Source of the DNA: an uncultured Pelagibacteraceae bacterium
GTDB taxonomy: Bacteria; Pseudomonadota; Alphaproteobacteria; Pelagibacterales; Pelagibacteraceae
Length of the DNA stretch: 64,000 nucleotides
Reading direction: 5' to 3'
Assembly: GCA_902560855.1 (NCBI GenBank)
Contig: CACENJ010000001.1
Location: 110,935-174,934, forward strand
In this document: piece after piece, positions 43,196 to 54,120 of the stretch
Layout: each line of letters starts with the position of its first letter
Numbering within the stretch: position 1 is the first letter of the stretch
The notes under the pieces: model-generated
Database searches by the model: none
Seen by the model: the letters and a program-made list of their open reading frames with translations, nothing else
What the model was told of the DNA's origin: nothing
Position numbers and translations under genes: made by a program

Positions 43196-44476
43196 ATGAG
43201 TACATCACCTCAATCTAATGATTTAAGAAATCGTATAGTATTTACGATATTAATATTAACAATATATAGACTTGGAACTTTTGTTCCATTACCCGGTATA
43301 GACCCACAAGAATTACAAATTTTGATGGAAGGAAATCAAAAAGGTTTGTTAGGAATGTTCAATGTTTTTGCAGGTGGGGCTGTATCACGAATGGCTATTT
43401 TTGCGTTAGGTATAATGCCTTATATTTCCTCTTCAATTATAGTTCAATTGTTAACTGGAACATCTGACTATTTTAAAAACTTAAAGAGCCAAGGAGAAAT
43501 AGGTAGAAAGAAAATTTCGCAAATTACTAGATATGGAACGGTTTTATTAGCTACAGTTCAAGGTTATGGATTAGCTGTTGGATTAGAATCTTCAGCTAAT
43601 TTAGTTATAAACCCTGGAGTTTACTTTAAGGTTTCAACTGTAACATCAATAGTAGCCGGAACAATTTTTTTAATGTGGCTAGGTGAGCAAATTACTCAAA
43701 GAGGTATTGGAAATGGAATATCATTAATTATATTTTCTGGAATTGTTGCAGAAATTCCAAGAGCTTTATTAACTACTTTTGAACTTGGTAGAACAGGAGC
43801 AATATCTACTGTAATGATAATTGGTCTATTTATTTTATTGATAGTAACAATAATGTTTATTGTGTATATGGAGAGAGCGCTTAGAAAAATTCTCATAAAT
43901 TATCCAAAAAGACAAATGGGAAATAAAATTTATGGTGGTGAATCTTCACATTTACCTTTAAAAATTAACCAAGCCGGTGTTATACCCGCAATATTTGCTT
44001 CTGCATTATTGCTACTACCAGTAACTTTTTCAAACTTTAATTTTTCAAATAATGAAACTTTTTTAAACATATCTTCATATTTTTCTCAAGGACAGCCTCT
44101 TTATATGATTTTATATGCTTCCGGAATTATATTTTTTACCTTTTTTTATACCTCAATAACTTTTAACCCAACTGAGACAGCTGAAAATTTAAGAAAATAT
44201 GGTGGATTTATACCAGGAATAAGACCAGGTGAGAGCACAGCTATGTACATAGATAATATTTTAACCAAACTAACAACAATAGGTGCACTTTATTTAACAT
44301 TAGTTTGTTTAATGCCTGAATTTTTAATTGCAAATTATCCAATACCTTTTTATCTAGGAGGTACATCAATTTTAATTGTTGTGGTTGTTGCTATTGATAC
44401 AGTAACTCAAGTTCAAACTAGACTTATGAGCGCACAATATGAACAACTGATTAAAAAAACTAAATTTGGAAGATAA
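43196..44476 (+). CDS. secY: Preprotein translocase subunit SecY
   Basis: 426 aa polytopic; LGTFVPLPGID, LGIMPYISSSIIVQLL. Confidence 0.98.
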   Translation: MSTSPQSNDLRNRIVFTILILTIYRLGTFVPLPGIDPQELQILMEGNQKGLLGMFNVFAGGAVSRMAIFALGIMPYISSSIIVQLLTGTSDYFKNLKSQGEIGRKKISQITRYGTVLLATVQGYGLAVGLESSANLVINPGVYFKVSTVTSIVAGTIFLMWLGEQITQRGIGNGISLIIFSGIVAEIPRALLTTFELGRTGAISTVMIIGLFILLIVTIMFIVYMERALRKILINYPKRQMGNKIYGGESSHLPLKINQAGVIPAIFASALLLLPVTFSNFNFSNNETFLNISSYFSQGQPLYMILYASGIIFFTFFYTSITFNPTETAENLRKYGGFIPGIRPGESTAMYIDNILTKLTTIGALYLTLVCLMPEFLIANYPIPFYLGGTSILIVVVVAIDTVTQVQTRLMSAQYEQLIKKTKFGR

Positions 44477-45119
44477 AGTGAATGTAATAATTTTTGGTCC
44501 CCCAGGAGCTGGTAAGGGTACCCAATCTCAAAATATAGTAAATAAATATAATCTTTTTCAAATTTCTACCGGAGATATTTTGAGAAATGAAATAAAAAAT
44601 AAAACTGAAATTGGTATTAAAATAGATAAATTAATTTCCGAAGGAGGTTTTGTTAACGATGAGATTGTTGATGAAATGCTTAAAAATTTCGTAACAAATC
44701 ATAAATATAGAAATAGAATTATATTTGATGGTTACCCAAGAAATATTAAACAAGCTAAAAATTTAGAATCCATGCTTAATAGTGATAACCAATCAATAAA
44801 CTTTATTTTTAATTTAAAAGTAAAAAGAGAAATTATTGAAAAAAGAATTTTAGGAAGAGTTGTATGTGAAAAATGTAATAAAACTATGAATGAATATTTA
44901 AATAAAGATGAAATAGAAAATCACGAATGTGGTAAAAATTTTTTAAAAAAAAGAAAAGATGATAATCATGAAACTATAGTAACCAGATATGATGAATATA
45001 TGAAAAAAACTAAACCAGTTTTAGATTATTACTCATCCAGGTCTTATTTTCATGAAATAGATGGAAGTGAAAAAATTCAAGTAATAACTACCAAAATTGA
45101 CCATATTCTAAGGGTATAA
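44466..45119 (+). CDS. adk: Adenylate kinase
   Basis: 217 aa; IFGPPGAGKGTQSQ, FDGYPRN, CEKCNKTMNEY zinc lid. Confidence 0.97.
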   Translation: MEDKVNVIIFGPPGAGKGTQSQNIVNKYNLFQISTGDILRNEIKNKTEIGIKIDKLISEGGFVNDEIVDEMLKNFVTNHKYRNRIIFDGYPRNIKQAKNLESMLNSDNQSINFIFNLKVKREIIEKRILGRVVCEKCNKTMNEYLNKDEIENHECGKNFLKKRKDDNHETIVTRYDEYMKKTKPVLDYYSSRSYFHEIDGSEKIQVITTKIDHILRV

Positions 45120-45123
45120 TACG

Positions 45124-45151
45124 TTGACTTTGAATAAACTTCTTATATAAA
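45124..45151 (+). promoter_or_regulatory. Candidate internal promoter for rpsM-rpsK-rpoA-rplQ
   Basis: TTGACT -16 nt- TATAAA in the 56-nt adk/rpsM gap. Confidence 0.5.
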
Positions 45152-45175
45152 AGGCTAAATTTATTCTCAAAAAAT

Positions 45176-45559
45176 ATGGCTCGTATAGCAGGTGTTAACA
45201 TTCCTACAAATAAGATTGTCCAAACTGGCCTTACTTATATTTATGGCATAGGCGATAGGTTTTCAAAACAAATATGTGATGCATTAAATATACCAAAATC
45301 GATGAGAGTAAATCAATTAACCGATGAACAGATCTTAAAAATAAGAGAATATATAGATAAAAATTTTACCGTAGAAGGAGATCTTAGAAGAGAAACATCT
45401 TTAAGTATAAAGAGACTAGTTGATTTAGCAAGTTATAGAGGTTCAAGACATAAAAAAAAATTACCTGTAAGAGGTCAAAGAACAAGATGCAATGCTAGAA
45501 CACGTAAAGGAAAAGCTATTGCGATTGCAGGAAAAAAATTAACCCCACTTAAAAAATAA
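45176..45559 (+). CDS. rpsM: 30S ribosomal protein S13
   Basis: 127 aa; [30 protein letters not shown]. Confidence 0.98.
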   Translation: MARIAGVNIPTNKIVQTGLTYIYGIGDRFSKQICDALNIPKSMRVNQLTDEQILKIREYIDKNFTVEGDLRRETSLSIKRLVDLASYRGSRHKKKLPVRGQRTRCNARTRKGKAIAIAGKKLTPLKK

Positions 45560-45560
45560 A

Positions 45561-46013
45561 ATGAAAACTGAAGAAAAAAAAGATAATAAAAAAGTTGAGA
45601 CTGAAGACACTAAATTAAAAACTTCTAAAAAAAGTTCGTATTTAAAAAAAAAGAAAACAAAAAAAAATATATTAAACGGTATTGCTTATGTTCAATCAAC
45701 TTTTAACAACACTATTATATCAATAGCAGATACTAGTGGCAACGTTATATCATGGGCATCTGCAGGACAAAAAGGTTTTAAAGGATCTAGAAAATCTACA
45801 CCTTATGCAGCACAAGTAGCAGCTGATGCTGCGGCTGCTAAAGCTATTGAATGTGGCATGAAAGTTTTATCTGTTGAAGTAAAAGGTCCTGGAGCTGGTA
45901 GAGAAACTGCTCTAAGAGCTTTGCAGGCTAGAGGATTTAAGATTTTATCTATAAAAGATACAACACCTCTACCACACAATGGGAGCAGACCACCAAAAAG
46001 AAGGAGAGTTTAA
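45561..46013 (+). CDS. rpsK: 30S ribosomal protein S11 with Lys-rich N-terminal extension
   Basis: 150 aa; [40 protein letters not shown]. Confidence 0.98.
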   Translation: MKTEEKKDNKKVETEDTKLKTSKKSSYLKKKKTKKNILNGIAYVQSTFNNTIISIADTSGNVISWASAGQKGFKGSRKSTPYAAQVAADAAAAKAIECGMKVLSVEVKGPGAGRETALRALQARGFKILSIKDTTPLPHNGSRPPKRRRV

Positions 46014-47042
46014 ATGCAAAATACTGAAGTGAATATAAAAAACTGGAAATCATTAATTAAACCAACAAAACTAGATATTAAACTTAGCGACGACAAATCT
46101 TATGCAAAAGTGATCGCTGAGCCTTTAGAAAAAGGATACGGTCTTACTCTAGGTAATTCTTTAAGACGTATTCTATTATCTTCAATAAGAGGCGCTGCTG
46201 TTACCAGTATACAAATAGATGGAGTTCTTCATGAGTTTACATCTATTAAAGGTATTAGAGAGGATGTTACTGATATTGTGTTGAACGTTAAATCTTTAGC
46301 ATTAAAGAGTTCATCTGAAGGTACTAAAAAATTAATTTTGGATGCTAAAGGTCCTGGAGAAATAAAAGCTTCAAATATAACTCCAGTAGCTGATGTTGAA
46401 ATACTTAATCCAGACCTAGTTATTTGTAATCTAGATGAAAATACTAAGTTTCATATGGAAATGAATGTTGGAACTGGAAAAGGATATGTTTCAGCAGAAC
46501 TTAACAAACCTGAAGATCCACCACTAGGGTTAATTCCAATAGATTCATTATTTAGTCCCGTAAAAAAAGTATCTTATTCTGTTAGCACCGCTAGAGAAGG
46601 TAAAGCTCTTGATTATGATAAATTAACAATGGAAGTTGAAACAAATGGATCTATATCTGCTGAAGACGCAATAGCATATTCTGCAAGAATTTTCCAAGAT
46701 CAACTGGGAATGTTTATAAATTTTGATGAACCTCAAGAAGTAGTGGTACGAGAAAAACCTGCAGAGCCTGAGTTTAATAAAAATTTATTAAGAAAAGTAG
46801 ATGAACTTGAATTATCAGTCAGGTCTATGAATTGTTTAAAAAATGACAATATAATTTATATCGGTGATTTAGTGCAAAAATCTGAAGGTGAAATGTTAAG
46901 AACACCTAATTTTGGACGTAAATCTTTAAACGAAATTAAAGAAGTTTTGACTGGGATGTCATTGTATTTAGGAATGGAAATACCTAATTGGCCGCCAGAC
47001 AATATAGCCGAATTATCAAAGAAACTCGAAGAATCCATATAG
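46014..47042 (+). CDS. rpoA: DNA-directed RNA polymerase subunit alpha
   Basis: 342 aa; [35 protein letters not shown]. Confidence 0.99.
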   Translation: MQNTEVNIKNWKSLIKPTKLDIKLSDDKSYAKVIAEPLEKGYGLTLGNSLRRILLSSIRGAAVTSIQIDGVLHEFTSIKGIREDVTDIVLNVKSLALKSSSEGTKKLILDAKGPGEIKASNITPVADVEILNPDLVICNLDENTKFHMEMNVGTGKGYVSAELNKPEDPPLGLIPIDSLFSPVKKVSYSVSTAREGKALDYDKLTMEVETNGSISAEDAIAYSARIFQDQLGMFINFDEPQEVVVREKPAEPEFNKNLLRKVDELELSVRSMNCLKNDNIIYIGDLVQKSEGEMLRTPNFGRKSLNEIKEVLTGMSLYLGMEIPNWPPDNIAELSKKLEESI

Positions 47043-47046
47043 TAAA

Positions 47047-47493
47047 ATGAGACACGGTATAAGTCATAAAAAATTAAATAGAACATCAGAACATAGAAAA
47101 GCTTTATTGAAAAATATGTTAAATTCATTAATAAAATATGAACAAATCACAACTACATTACCAAAGGCAAAGTTTTTAAAACCTCAGGCTGATAAAATAA
47201 TTTCTTTAGGCAAGAAAGAAACATTACAAAATACAAAAATTTTAATCTCAAAACTTCAAGATAAAATTTCAGCAAATAAAGTTATTAAAAAATTGTCCAA
47301 AAGATATTCTAACCGAAAAGGTGGATATACAAGAATAATTAAAGCTGGTTTTAGATATGGAGATAACGCTCCAATGGCGGTAATAGAATTTGTAGATAGA
47401 GATGTTGATGCAAAAAGAGTAGATAAAAAGAAAAAAGAAGTTCTAAAAGAAGATAAAGATAAAAAAGAACAAAAGAAAACAGCAACAGCTTAA
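47047..47493 (+). CDS. rplQ: 50S ribosomal protein L17
   Basis: 148 aa; MRHGISHKKLNRTSEHRKALLKNM. Confidence 0.97.
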   Translation: MRHGISHKKLNRTSEHRKALLKNMLNSLIKYEQITTTLPKAKFLKPQADKIISLGKKETLQNTKILISKLQDKISANKVIKKLSKRYSNRKGGYTRIIKAGFRYGDNAPMAVIEFVDRDVDAKRVDKKKKEVLKEDKDKKEQKKTATA

Positions 47494-47522
47494 TTTCAGC
47501 TCGATATTACAATAAATAGAGA

Positions 47523-48437
47523 ATGAAAAATTCTTACAAAGTTGACCATCCATACAATGAGATGCGCCTTGATAGATGGATTAGAAATAATATTGGAAAA
47601 ATTCCTCAAGGTTTAATTGAAAAAAAACTAAGAAAAGGAATTATAAAAGTAAATAAAAAAAAGGTAAAAAGCTCATATAAAGTTAAAACGAACGATCTTA
47701 TAGATTTTTTTAATTTTAAATTTGAGAATAAAATAAATCTCAAAACGAATAAATTTAATCCCACTAAAGAAATAATTAAATCTAACGAAAACTTAATTAT
47801 TGATAATAATAATGATTTTATTGTAATAAATAAAAACTCAGGAATTTCTGTTCAAGGCGGAACAAAATCAAAAAAAAACTTAATAGATATATTTTCTAAA
47901 AGTAAAATTTTTGAAAAGTCAAAGCCATTTTCAGTACACAGACTTGATAAAGATACATCAGGTGTCTTTTTAATAGCAAAAAATCGTGAAACTGCTCAAC
48001 TTCTTACATCATTATTTAGGTTAAGAAAAGTTTATAAAACTTATTTAGCAATATGTCATGGAGAAATAATTAAAGATTCAGGAGAGTGGAAAAATTATTT
48101 AATTAGATATGAAAACAATAAGCCAATAAAAGAAGAAGCGAAAACTATTTATAAAGTTTTAGATAAAAACTCATTATGCAGCTTAGTTGAAATGAAGCCA
48201 ATAACAGGCAGAAAACATCAGTTAAGAAAACAATTATATTCCATTGGACACCCAATTATTGGAGATCAAAAGTACAAGTTAAATGTTTTAAATAAGTCAA
48301 TAAATAAAAATCTTATGCTTCATTCTTATAAAATTAAATTCATGATAAATAGAAAAAAATACACCTACACAGCACTGTTACCAGATTATTTTAAAAAGTT
48401 AATTAAAACTAAAAGACTTTCTTTTTCAAATTTTTAA
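47523..48437 (+). CDS. RluA-family (RluC/RluD-like) pseudouridine synthase
   Basis: 304 aa; SVHRLDKDTSGVFLIAK, TGRKHQLRKQL; S4-like N-terminus. Confidence 0.92.
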   Translation: MKNSYKVDHPYNEMRLDRWIRNNIGKIPQGLIEKKLRKGIIKVNKKKVKSSYKVKTNDLIDFFNFKFENKINLKTNKFNPTKEIIKSNENLIIDNNNDFIVINKNSGISVQGGTKSKKNLIDIFSKSKIFEKSKPFSVHRLDKDTSGVFLIAKNRETAQLLTSLFRLRKVYKTYLAICHGEIIKDSGEWKNYLIRYENNKPIKEEAKTIYKVLDKNSLCSLVEMKPITGRKHQLRKQLYSIGHPIIGDQKYKLNVLNKSINKNLMLHSYKIKFMINRKKYTYTALLPDYFKKLIKTKRLSFSNF

Positions 48438-49038
48438 TAAAATTTTTAACTAATTCTTTTTTAATATTATTATAATTTTGATTTTTAATTAATTTTAGCG
48501 TTGTAATATTTTTATCTTTTATACCGCATGGAACTATTTTTTTATATTCATTTAATTCGTTAGTAATGTTTATTGAAAAACCATGATAGACAATCCATTT
48601 TTTTACTTTTAATCCAATTGCTGCAACTTTTTTTAACTTTTTTTTGTCTTTTATCCAAATACCAATATTTTTTCTATCACTGAAAGAACTTATATTTTTT
48701 TTTTTTAATGTTTCTATTATTGTTTTTTCAATTAATTTTAAAAACTTTCTTATGTCTCTCTTTCTTTTATTCAAATCAATAACAAAATATACAATTAGCT
48801 GTCCCGGTCCATGCCAAGTAATTTTACCTCCTCTAGACGTGTGTATTATTTTGATTTTTTTATCAATTATTTCTTTTTCGTTATATGTTTTTCCAGCTGT
48901 GAATGTAGATGGATGTTCCAATATCCATATTAATTCATTTGCTTTTTTCAAATTTACATCCTTTGCTCTTTTTTCAAGAAATTTAATAGCATAAATATAA
49001 TTAACTGGCTTTGTTGATTTTTTTATATCAATATTCAT
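48409..49038 (-). CDS. lipB: Lipoyl(octanoyl) transferase
   Basis: 209 aa; WILEHPSTFTAGKT, RGGKITWHGPGQLIVY, PCGI. Confidence 0.94.
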   Translation of the reverse strand: MNIDIKKSTKPVNYIYAIKFLEKRAKDVNLKKANELIWILEHPSTFTAGKTYNEKEIIDKKIKIIHTSRGGKITWHGPGQLIVYFVIDLNKRKRDIRKFLKLIEKTIIETLKKKNISSFSDRKNIGIWIKDKKKLKKVAAIGLKVKKWIVYHGFSINITNELNEYKKIVPCGIKDKNITTLKLIKNQNYNNIKKELVKNFIKNLKKKVF

Positions 49039-49102
49039 ATTAATAAGAATTGTATTATTTGAATTTTGTATTAATAGTGCTTTATTAATTTATAAGGAAT
49101 TT

Positions 49103-50482
49103 ATGACTTTAATAAAAAAATTAAAAGATAAAAAAGTCAATTTTGAATTTAACAAGGAATATATAAGAGTAGTAAACGAAAAAATTCAAAAAAATGATGC
49201 AGAATTTATTACAAATTCATTTAAAGAAATGCACCCCGCTGATACTGCGGACATAATTGAGCATCTTAATGAAGATGATAGAGAAAAATTAATTAAGCTC
49301 AACAATTTTAAAATTGACCCTGAAGTTTTTATTGAGTTAAACGAATCTATACAATCTGAAATAATTAAATATTTATCCACTGATACAATTGTCTCTATAC
49401 TAAAAAATCTTGAGTCTGACAATGCAATCAAAATACTCGAAAATATCGATGAAAAAAATAAAGATATTATTTTAAATTCTTTACCACCAAAAGATCGTTT
49501 TGCTCTTCAAGAAAGTTTAAGTTATCCAGAAGATACAGCTGCACGATTAATGCAAAGAGAATTTACTGCTATACCAAGCAATTGGTCTGTAGGACAAACA
49601 ATTGATTATCTTAGAGAAAATAAAGATTTACCTGAAGAATTTTTAGAAATATTTATTGTTGATAACGAATTCAAACCTATTGGTACAGTACCTTCTTCTA
49701 AAGTTTTGAGAACTTCAAGAGATGCAAATATGCAATCAATTATGCTTGAAACACAATTATCAATTCCTGTTGATATGGACCAAGAAGAGGTCGGACATTT
49801 ATTTGAAAATTATAATTTAAACTCAGCTTGTGTTGTAGATAAATCAAATAAGTTAGTTGGCATGATAACAAGTGACGACGTTTTGACTGTATTAAAAGAA
49901 GAAGCCGAAGAAGACGCTCTAAGATTAGCAGGAGTTGGCGATGAAGAAATTACAGATGGAGTAATTAAAAAAACTAAAAGAAGATTTAACTGGCTTTTGC
50001 TAAATTTACTTACGGCTTTTTTAGCAACTTGGGTCATTAGTATATTTGGAGCAACAATAGAACAAATGGTAGCACTTGCTTTTTTAATGCCAATTGTTGC
50101 ATCAATGGGTGGAAATGCTGGAATGCAAACTTTAGCTGTAACTATTAGGACATTAGCTACAAATGAATTAACCAAAAATAATTTTATGAAAACAGTTTCA
50201 AAAGAATTTAGTATAGGTATATTAAATGGTGTTATCTTTGCCGCTATAAGTGCTTTAGTTGTACATTTATGGTTTAAAGATATTAAGCTTTCACTAATTA
50301 TATCAATTTCTATGATTTTAAATATGATTGTTGCTGGCTTGTTTGGAATATTAGTTCCTGTAACTTTGAAGAGAATGAAAATAGATCCTGCGATAGCATC
50401 TAGTGTTTTTGTCACAACAATTACAGATGTTATTGGTTTTTTATCTTTTTTAGGTATAGGTGCTTATTTTTTCCTAAATTAG
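49103..50482 (+). CDS. mgtE: Magnesium transporter MgtE
   Basis: 459 aa; N-domain, CBS pair, TM region MPIVASMGGNAGMQTLAVTIR. Confidence 0.95.
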   Translation: MTLIKKLKDKKVNFEFNKEYIRVVNEKIQKNDAEFITNSFKEMHPADTADIIEHLNEDDREKLIKLNNFKIDPEVFIELNESIQSEIIKYLSTDTIVSILKNLESDNAIKILENIDEKNKDIILNSLPPKDRFALQESLSYPEDTAARLMQREFTAIPSNWSVGQTIDYLRENKDLPEEFLEIFIVDNEFKPIGTVPSSKVLRTSRDANMQSIMLETQLSIPVDMDQEEVGHLFENYNLNSACVVDKSNKLVGMITSDDVLTVLKEEAEEDALRLAGVGDEEITDGVIKKTKRRFNWLLLNLLTAFLATWVISIFGATIEQMVALAFLMPIVASMGGNAGMQTLAVTIRTLATNELTKNNFMKTVSKEFSIGILNGVIFAAISALVVHLWFKDIKLSLIISISMILNMIVAGLFGILVPVTLKRMKIDPAIASSVFVTTITDVIGFLSFLGIGAYFFLN

Positions 50483-51291
50483 AAATTATCAATTAATCTT
50501 ATCCCATCTATGTTGTAGGCAACAAATAATCTGAAATTATTTCTATTATAACTAAATGATAAATTTTTTTCATTTCTTAATTCTAAATAATCGATTTTAA
50601 TTGGATAATTTGTTGTTAAATAATTTTTATAAAAAATAATCTTTTTTTTATAATTATAATTATTTTTTATCATTTTTTTTAATTTATATAAAGTTTTTGC
50701 AATTTTTTCGACCATATACATTGATTTTTTGGTTAGTAATAAATTTCTACTTGATAAAGCGGCAAAATTTTTATTTCTTACTGTTTTGCATGAAATGATT
50801 TTAGTGTTAAATTTCTTATCAACATATTTTTTAATTAAAAAAAGTTGTTGAAAATCTTTTTCACCTAAAAAAATATACTTTGGTTTTATTATATTCAAAA
50901 ACCTATCTATTATGTCTACTACACCTTCGAAATGACCTTTTCTAAACTTACCACACAATATTTTTTTTTTAATATGGATTTTAATTTTTTTTGATCTTTT
51001 TTTTTTATAAATTTCCTTTGTCTTTGGAATAAAAATATAATCAACATTTATTTTTTTAAGTAATTTAATGTCATTATTTATATTTCTTGGATATTTAGAA
51101 AAATCTTTTTTATTGTTAAATTGAGTTGGATTTACGTAAATTGATACTATAGTTTTATCACATTTTCTTAAAGATTTTTTGATTAATGACAAATGTCCTT
51201 TATGAAGGCCCCCCATAGTTGGGACAAAGCCAAGATTATCGACTTTAGAAATATTTTTTTTTATATTTTTTATAGTTCTTATTATTTTCAT
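50479..51291 (-). CDS. panC: Pantothenate synthetase
   Basis: 270 aa; GFVPTMGGLHKGHLSLIKKS, SIYVNPTQFN, FLGEKDFQQL, SSRN. Confidence 0.95.
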   Translation of the reverse strand: MKIIRTIKNIKKNISKVDNLGFVPTMGGLHKGHLSLIKKSLRKCDKTIVSIYVNPTQFNNKKDFSKYPRNINNDIKLLKKINVDYIFIPKTKEIYKKKRSKKIKIHIKKKILCGKFRKGHFEGVVDIIDRFLNIIKPKYIFLGEKDFQQLFLIKKYVDKKFNTKIISCKTVRNKNFAALSSRNLLLTKKSMYMVEKIAKTLYKLKKMIKNNYNYKKKIIFYKNYLTTNYPIKIDYLELRNEKNLSFSYNRNNFRLFVAYNIDGIRLIDNF

Positions 51292-51325
51292 TTGTAATAA
51301 TCTATTTTATAAGTAAAACATTTAA

Positions 51326-52141
51326 ATGATTAAACAAGCAATAATTCCTCTAGCAGGATTAGGTACCAGATTACTTCCTTTAACTACAGTTATTCCAAAA
51401 GAATTACTACCTATTAATGGTAAGCCAGGCTTAGAATATATTTTAGATGAATGCATTGAAGCAGGAATTAAAGAGGTAATTTTGATAATTTCAAATAAGA
51501 AAAAAATGATCAGAAGCTACTTTCAAAATGATCTTTTCTATAAAAAAATAATTAAAGAAAAGAAAGATAAAAGAATTTCAAATGAATACAAAAAAATTTT
51601 AAAATATAAAAAAATAATAAAATTTGTTTATCAAAATAAACCTTTAGGAACTGGCGATGCAGTTTTAAAAACGAAAAAATTTATAAAAGATAATTTTTTT
51701 TTAATGTTGTTGCCAGATGATCTTATTATAAGGAATAATTGTTCAAAAGAAATGATTTCAGTTCATAAAAAATACAAATCATCAGTAATGGCTAGTATGA
51801 ATGTTGATAAAAAAACAGTATCCAGGTGGGGAATTTTTAAAATAAGAAAAAAATTGAATAATAGTAATTTTTTAATTGATAATGTAATCGAAAAACCATC
51901 TGTTAAAAAAGCACCTTCAAATAAAGCAGTAATAGGAAGGTATATTTTGCCAAAAGAAATATTTAAAAAATTAAATAAACAAAAGAAAGGCAAGGGTGGA
52001 GAAATACATATCACAGATGCAATTCAAAAACTTATTTTAGATAAAAAAAAATTTATTGGTCATAATTTTGCCGGCAAATATTTGGATTGTGGTACAATGA
52101 ACGGATATATTAAATCTACGATTAGAATTTCAAAAAAATGA
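51326..52141 (+). CDS. galU: UTP-glucose-1-phosphate uridylyltransferase
   Basis: 271 aa; PLAGLGTRLLPLTTVIPKELLPI. Confidence 0.93.
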   Translation: MIKQAIIPLAGLGTRLLPLTTVIPKELLPINGKPGLEYILDECIEAGIKEVILIISNKKKMIRSYFQNDLFYKKIIKEKKDKRISNEYKKILKYKKIIKFVYQNKPLGTGDAVLKTKKFIKDNFFLMLLPDDLIIRNNCSKEMISVHKKYKSSVMASMNVDKKTVSRWGIFKIRKKLNNSNFLIDNVIEKPSVKKAPSNKAVIGRYILPKEIFKKLNKQKKGKGGEIHITDAIQKLILDKKKFIGHNFAGKYLDCGTMNGYIKSTIRISKK

Positions 52142-53430
52142 AAATTTGTATTATTGGTACTGGTTATGTAGGTCTTGTTAGCGGCGTTTGTTTCTCTGAT
52201 CTTGGAAACGATGTGATATGTGTTGATACGAATGTTAATAAAATTGAAGATTTGAAAAAAGGATTAATACCAATTTATGAACCAGGTTTAGAAGAATTGG
52301 TAAAAAAAAATTACAAAGCTGGAAGATTAAATTTTACTACAGATTTAAGTAACGCAGTAAAAAATTCAAATATCATATTTATTTGCGTAGGAACACCGAC
52401 TAAAAAAAAATCCTATTCCGCTGATTTAAGACAAATTTACAAAGCAGTAAATAATTTACGTAAATATATAAATAGTTTTAAAGTTATTGTAACCAAGTCA
52501 ACAGTCCCTGTTACAACAGGTGATAAAATTGAAAGTCTAATATCTAAAAAAAAATCAAAAAAAATGTTTTCTGTTGTTTCTAATCCAGAATTTTTAAGAG
52601 AAGGAGAAGCTATAAGAGATTTTATGTTTCCAGACAGAATAATTGTTGGCACTGACAATACTAGAGCAAAAAATCTATTAAAAAATTTATATGATCCGCT
52701 TATTAAACGAGGAAGAAAATATTTAATAACTTCTCGTAGAGGAGCCGAGTTAATTAAATATGCATCCAATGCATTTTTAGCAACAAAGATAAGTTATATA
52801 AATGAAATTTCCAATTTATGTGAAAAAGTAGGTGTAGATATTGAGGATATTTCGATTGGTATGGGTTTAGATCAAAGAATAGGGTCAAGATTTTTAAGAC
52901 CCGGGCCCGGTTATGGTGGATCATGTTTTCCAAAAGATACTAGAGCTATAATTGATACTGCAAAAAAATTTAATACTAATCTATCCATAATAGCTTCAAC
53001 CATCAAATCTAACAATGATAGATATAATATTTTATTTAGTAAAATTAAAAAAATTATGAAAGGTAAAATTGCAAAAAAAAAAATAACTTTTTTGGGAGTC
53101 ACTTTCAAACCAAATACCGACGATATGAGAGAATCGCCAGCATTAAAACTTATACCCAAATTAAACAAAATCGGAGCAAAAATTTCTTACTACGATCCAT
53201 CAGGATCAAAATCAATTCTTGAAAAATACAAAAATGTTAGCTTTGCGAATAAAATATCTTCAGCTTGTGTTCATAGTGATTTGATAATTATTCACACTGA
53301 ATGGAACGAATTCAAAAATCTAAATTTTAAGCGATTAGTAAAAACTAGCAAGTTTTCCATATATGACATGAGAAATATTTACTCTCAAAAAAAAATGAAA
53401 AATAGTGGAATTAAATATTTTAAAATTTAA
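52138..53430 (+). CDS. ugd: UDP-glucose 6-dehydrogenase
   Basis: 430 aa; IIGTGYVGLVSGVCFSDLGNDVICVD, GPGYGGSCFPKDTRAI. Confidence 0.93.
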   Translation: MKICIIGTGYVGLVSGVCFSDLGNDVICVDTNVNKIEDLKKGLIPIYEPGLEELVKKNYKAGRLNFTTDLSNAVKNSNIIFICVGTPTKKKSYSADLRQIYKAVNNLRKYINSFKVIVTKSTVPVTTGDKIESLISKKKSKKMFSVVSNPEFLREGEAIRDFMFPDRIIVGTDNTRAKNLLKNLYDPLIKRGRKYLITSRRGAELIKYASNAFLATKISYINEISNLCEKVGVDIEDISIGMGLDQRIGSRFLRPGPGYGGSCFPKDTRAIIDTAKKFNTNLSIIASTIKSNNDRYNILFSKIKKIMKGKIAKKKITFLGVTFKPNTDDMRESPALKLIPKLNKIGAKISYYDPSGSKSILEKYKNVSFANKISSACVHSDLIIIHTEWNEFKNLNFKRLVKTSKFSIYDMRNIYSQKKMKNSGIKYFKI

Positions 53431-53888
53431 TTAATTTCGAAAATTGCATCAACTTCAACAGCAACTCCTAAAGGCAAGCTATTTGCACTAACAGCTGCTC
53501 TAGTATGTTTGCCAATATTACCAAAAACAGATGAAATTATATCTGATGCACCGTTTATAACTTTTGGCTGCTCTATAAAATCATCAGTAGAATTTACATA
53601 TCCTGTTAATTTAATGCATGATTTAATTTTAGATAAATCATTATTACAAGCTTTTTTTGTCTGAGAAATTATATTCAACGCACATCTTTTAGCAGCTTCA
53701 TAACCTTCTTCTACATTTAATTCTTTTCCAAGCTTGCCTTTGATAAATTCCCCATTTTCATTAATTGATATTTGTCCAGATACGTATAATAACTTACCTA
53801 CAATTTTAGTTGCAACATAAGATCCGACTGGATCTGGCGCATTAGGTAAATTTATATTCAGCTTTTTTATATTTTCTTCAATTGTCAA
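53427..53888 (-). CDS. RidA/YjgF family protein
   Basis: 153 aa; GQISINENGEFIKGKLG, AAKRCALNII, HTRAAVSANSLPLGVAVEVDAIFEI. Confidence 0.9.
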   Translation of the reverse strand: MTIEENIKKLNINLPNAPDPVGSYVATKIVGKLLYVSGQISINENGEFIKGKLGKELNVEEGYEAAKRCALNIISQTKKACNNDLSKIKSCIKLTGYVNSTDDFIEQPKVINGASDIISSVFGNIGKHTRAAVSANSLPLGVAVEVDAIFEIN

Positions 53889-53904
53889 TTGTTAAAATTT
53901 ATAT

Positions 53905-54120
53905 TTATTTGTTTTCTACTTTAGATTTTAAATTTTTTGCTGTATCTGATATTTTTTCTTTAGTTTCAGCTTGCTTTTCATTTAGTTTTGTTTTTAAATT
54001 TGTTGCTTTGCAATTTATTTTTTTTAAAAAATTAGTTTCTTTAGAGCAATCAATTATTTCTGCTGAATATGAATAAGTAGTTATAAATAAGCTTATAGTA
54101 ATAAAAAATAAAATTTTCAT
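53905..54120 (-). CDS. Small secreted/periplasmic hypothetical protein
   Basis: 71 aa; signal peptide MKILFFITISLFITTYSYSAE, then Lys/Glu-rich helix; 4-bp overlap with topA stop. Confidence 0.65.
   Translation of the reverse strand: MKILFFITISLFITTYSYSAEIIDCSKETNFLKKINCKATNLKTKLNEKQAETKEKISDTAKNLKSKVENK

Noticed and set aside
49810-50415. 201-aa minus ORF antisense to mgtE
   Set aside because: Long but composition mirrors the MgtE membrane domain; no start context or family motif
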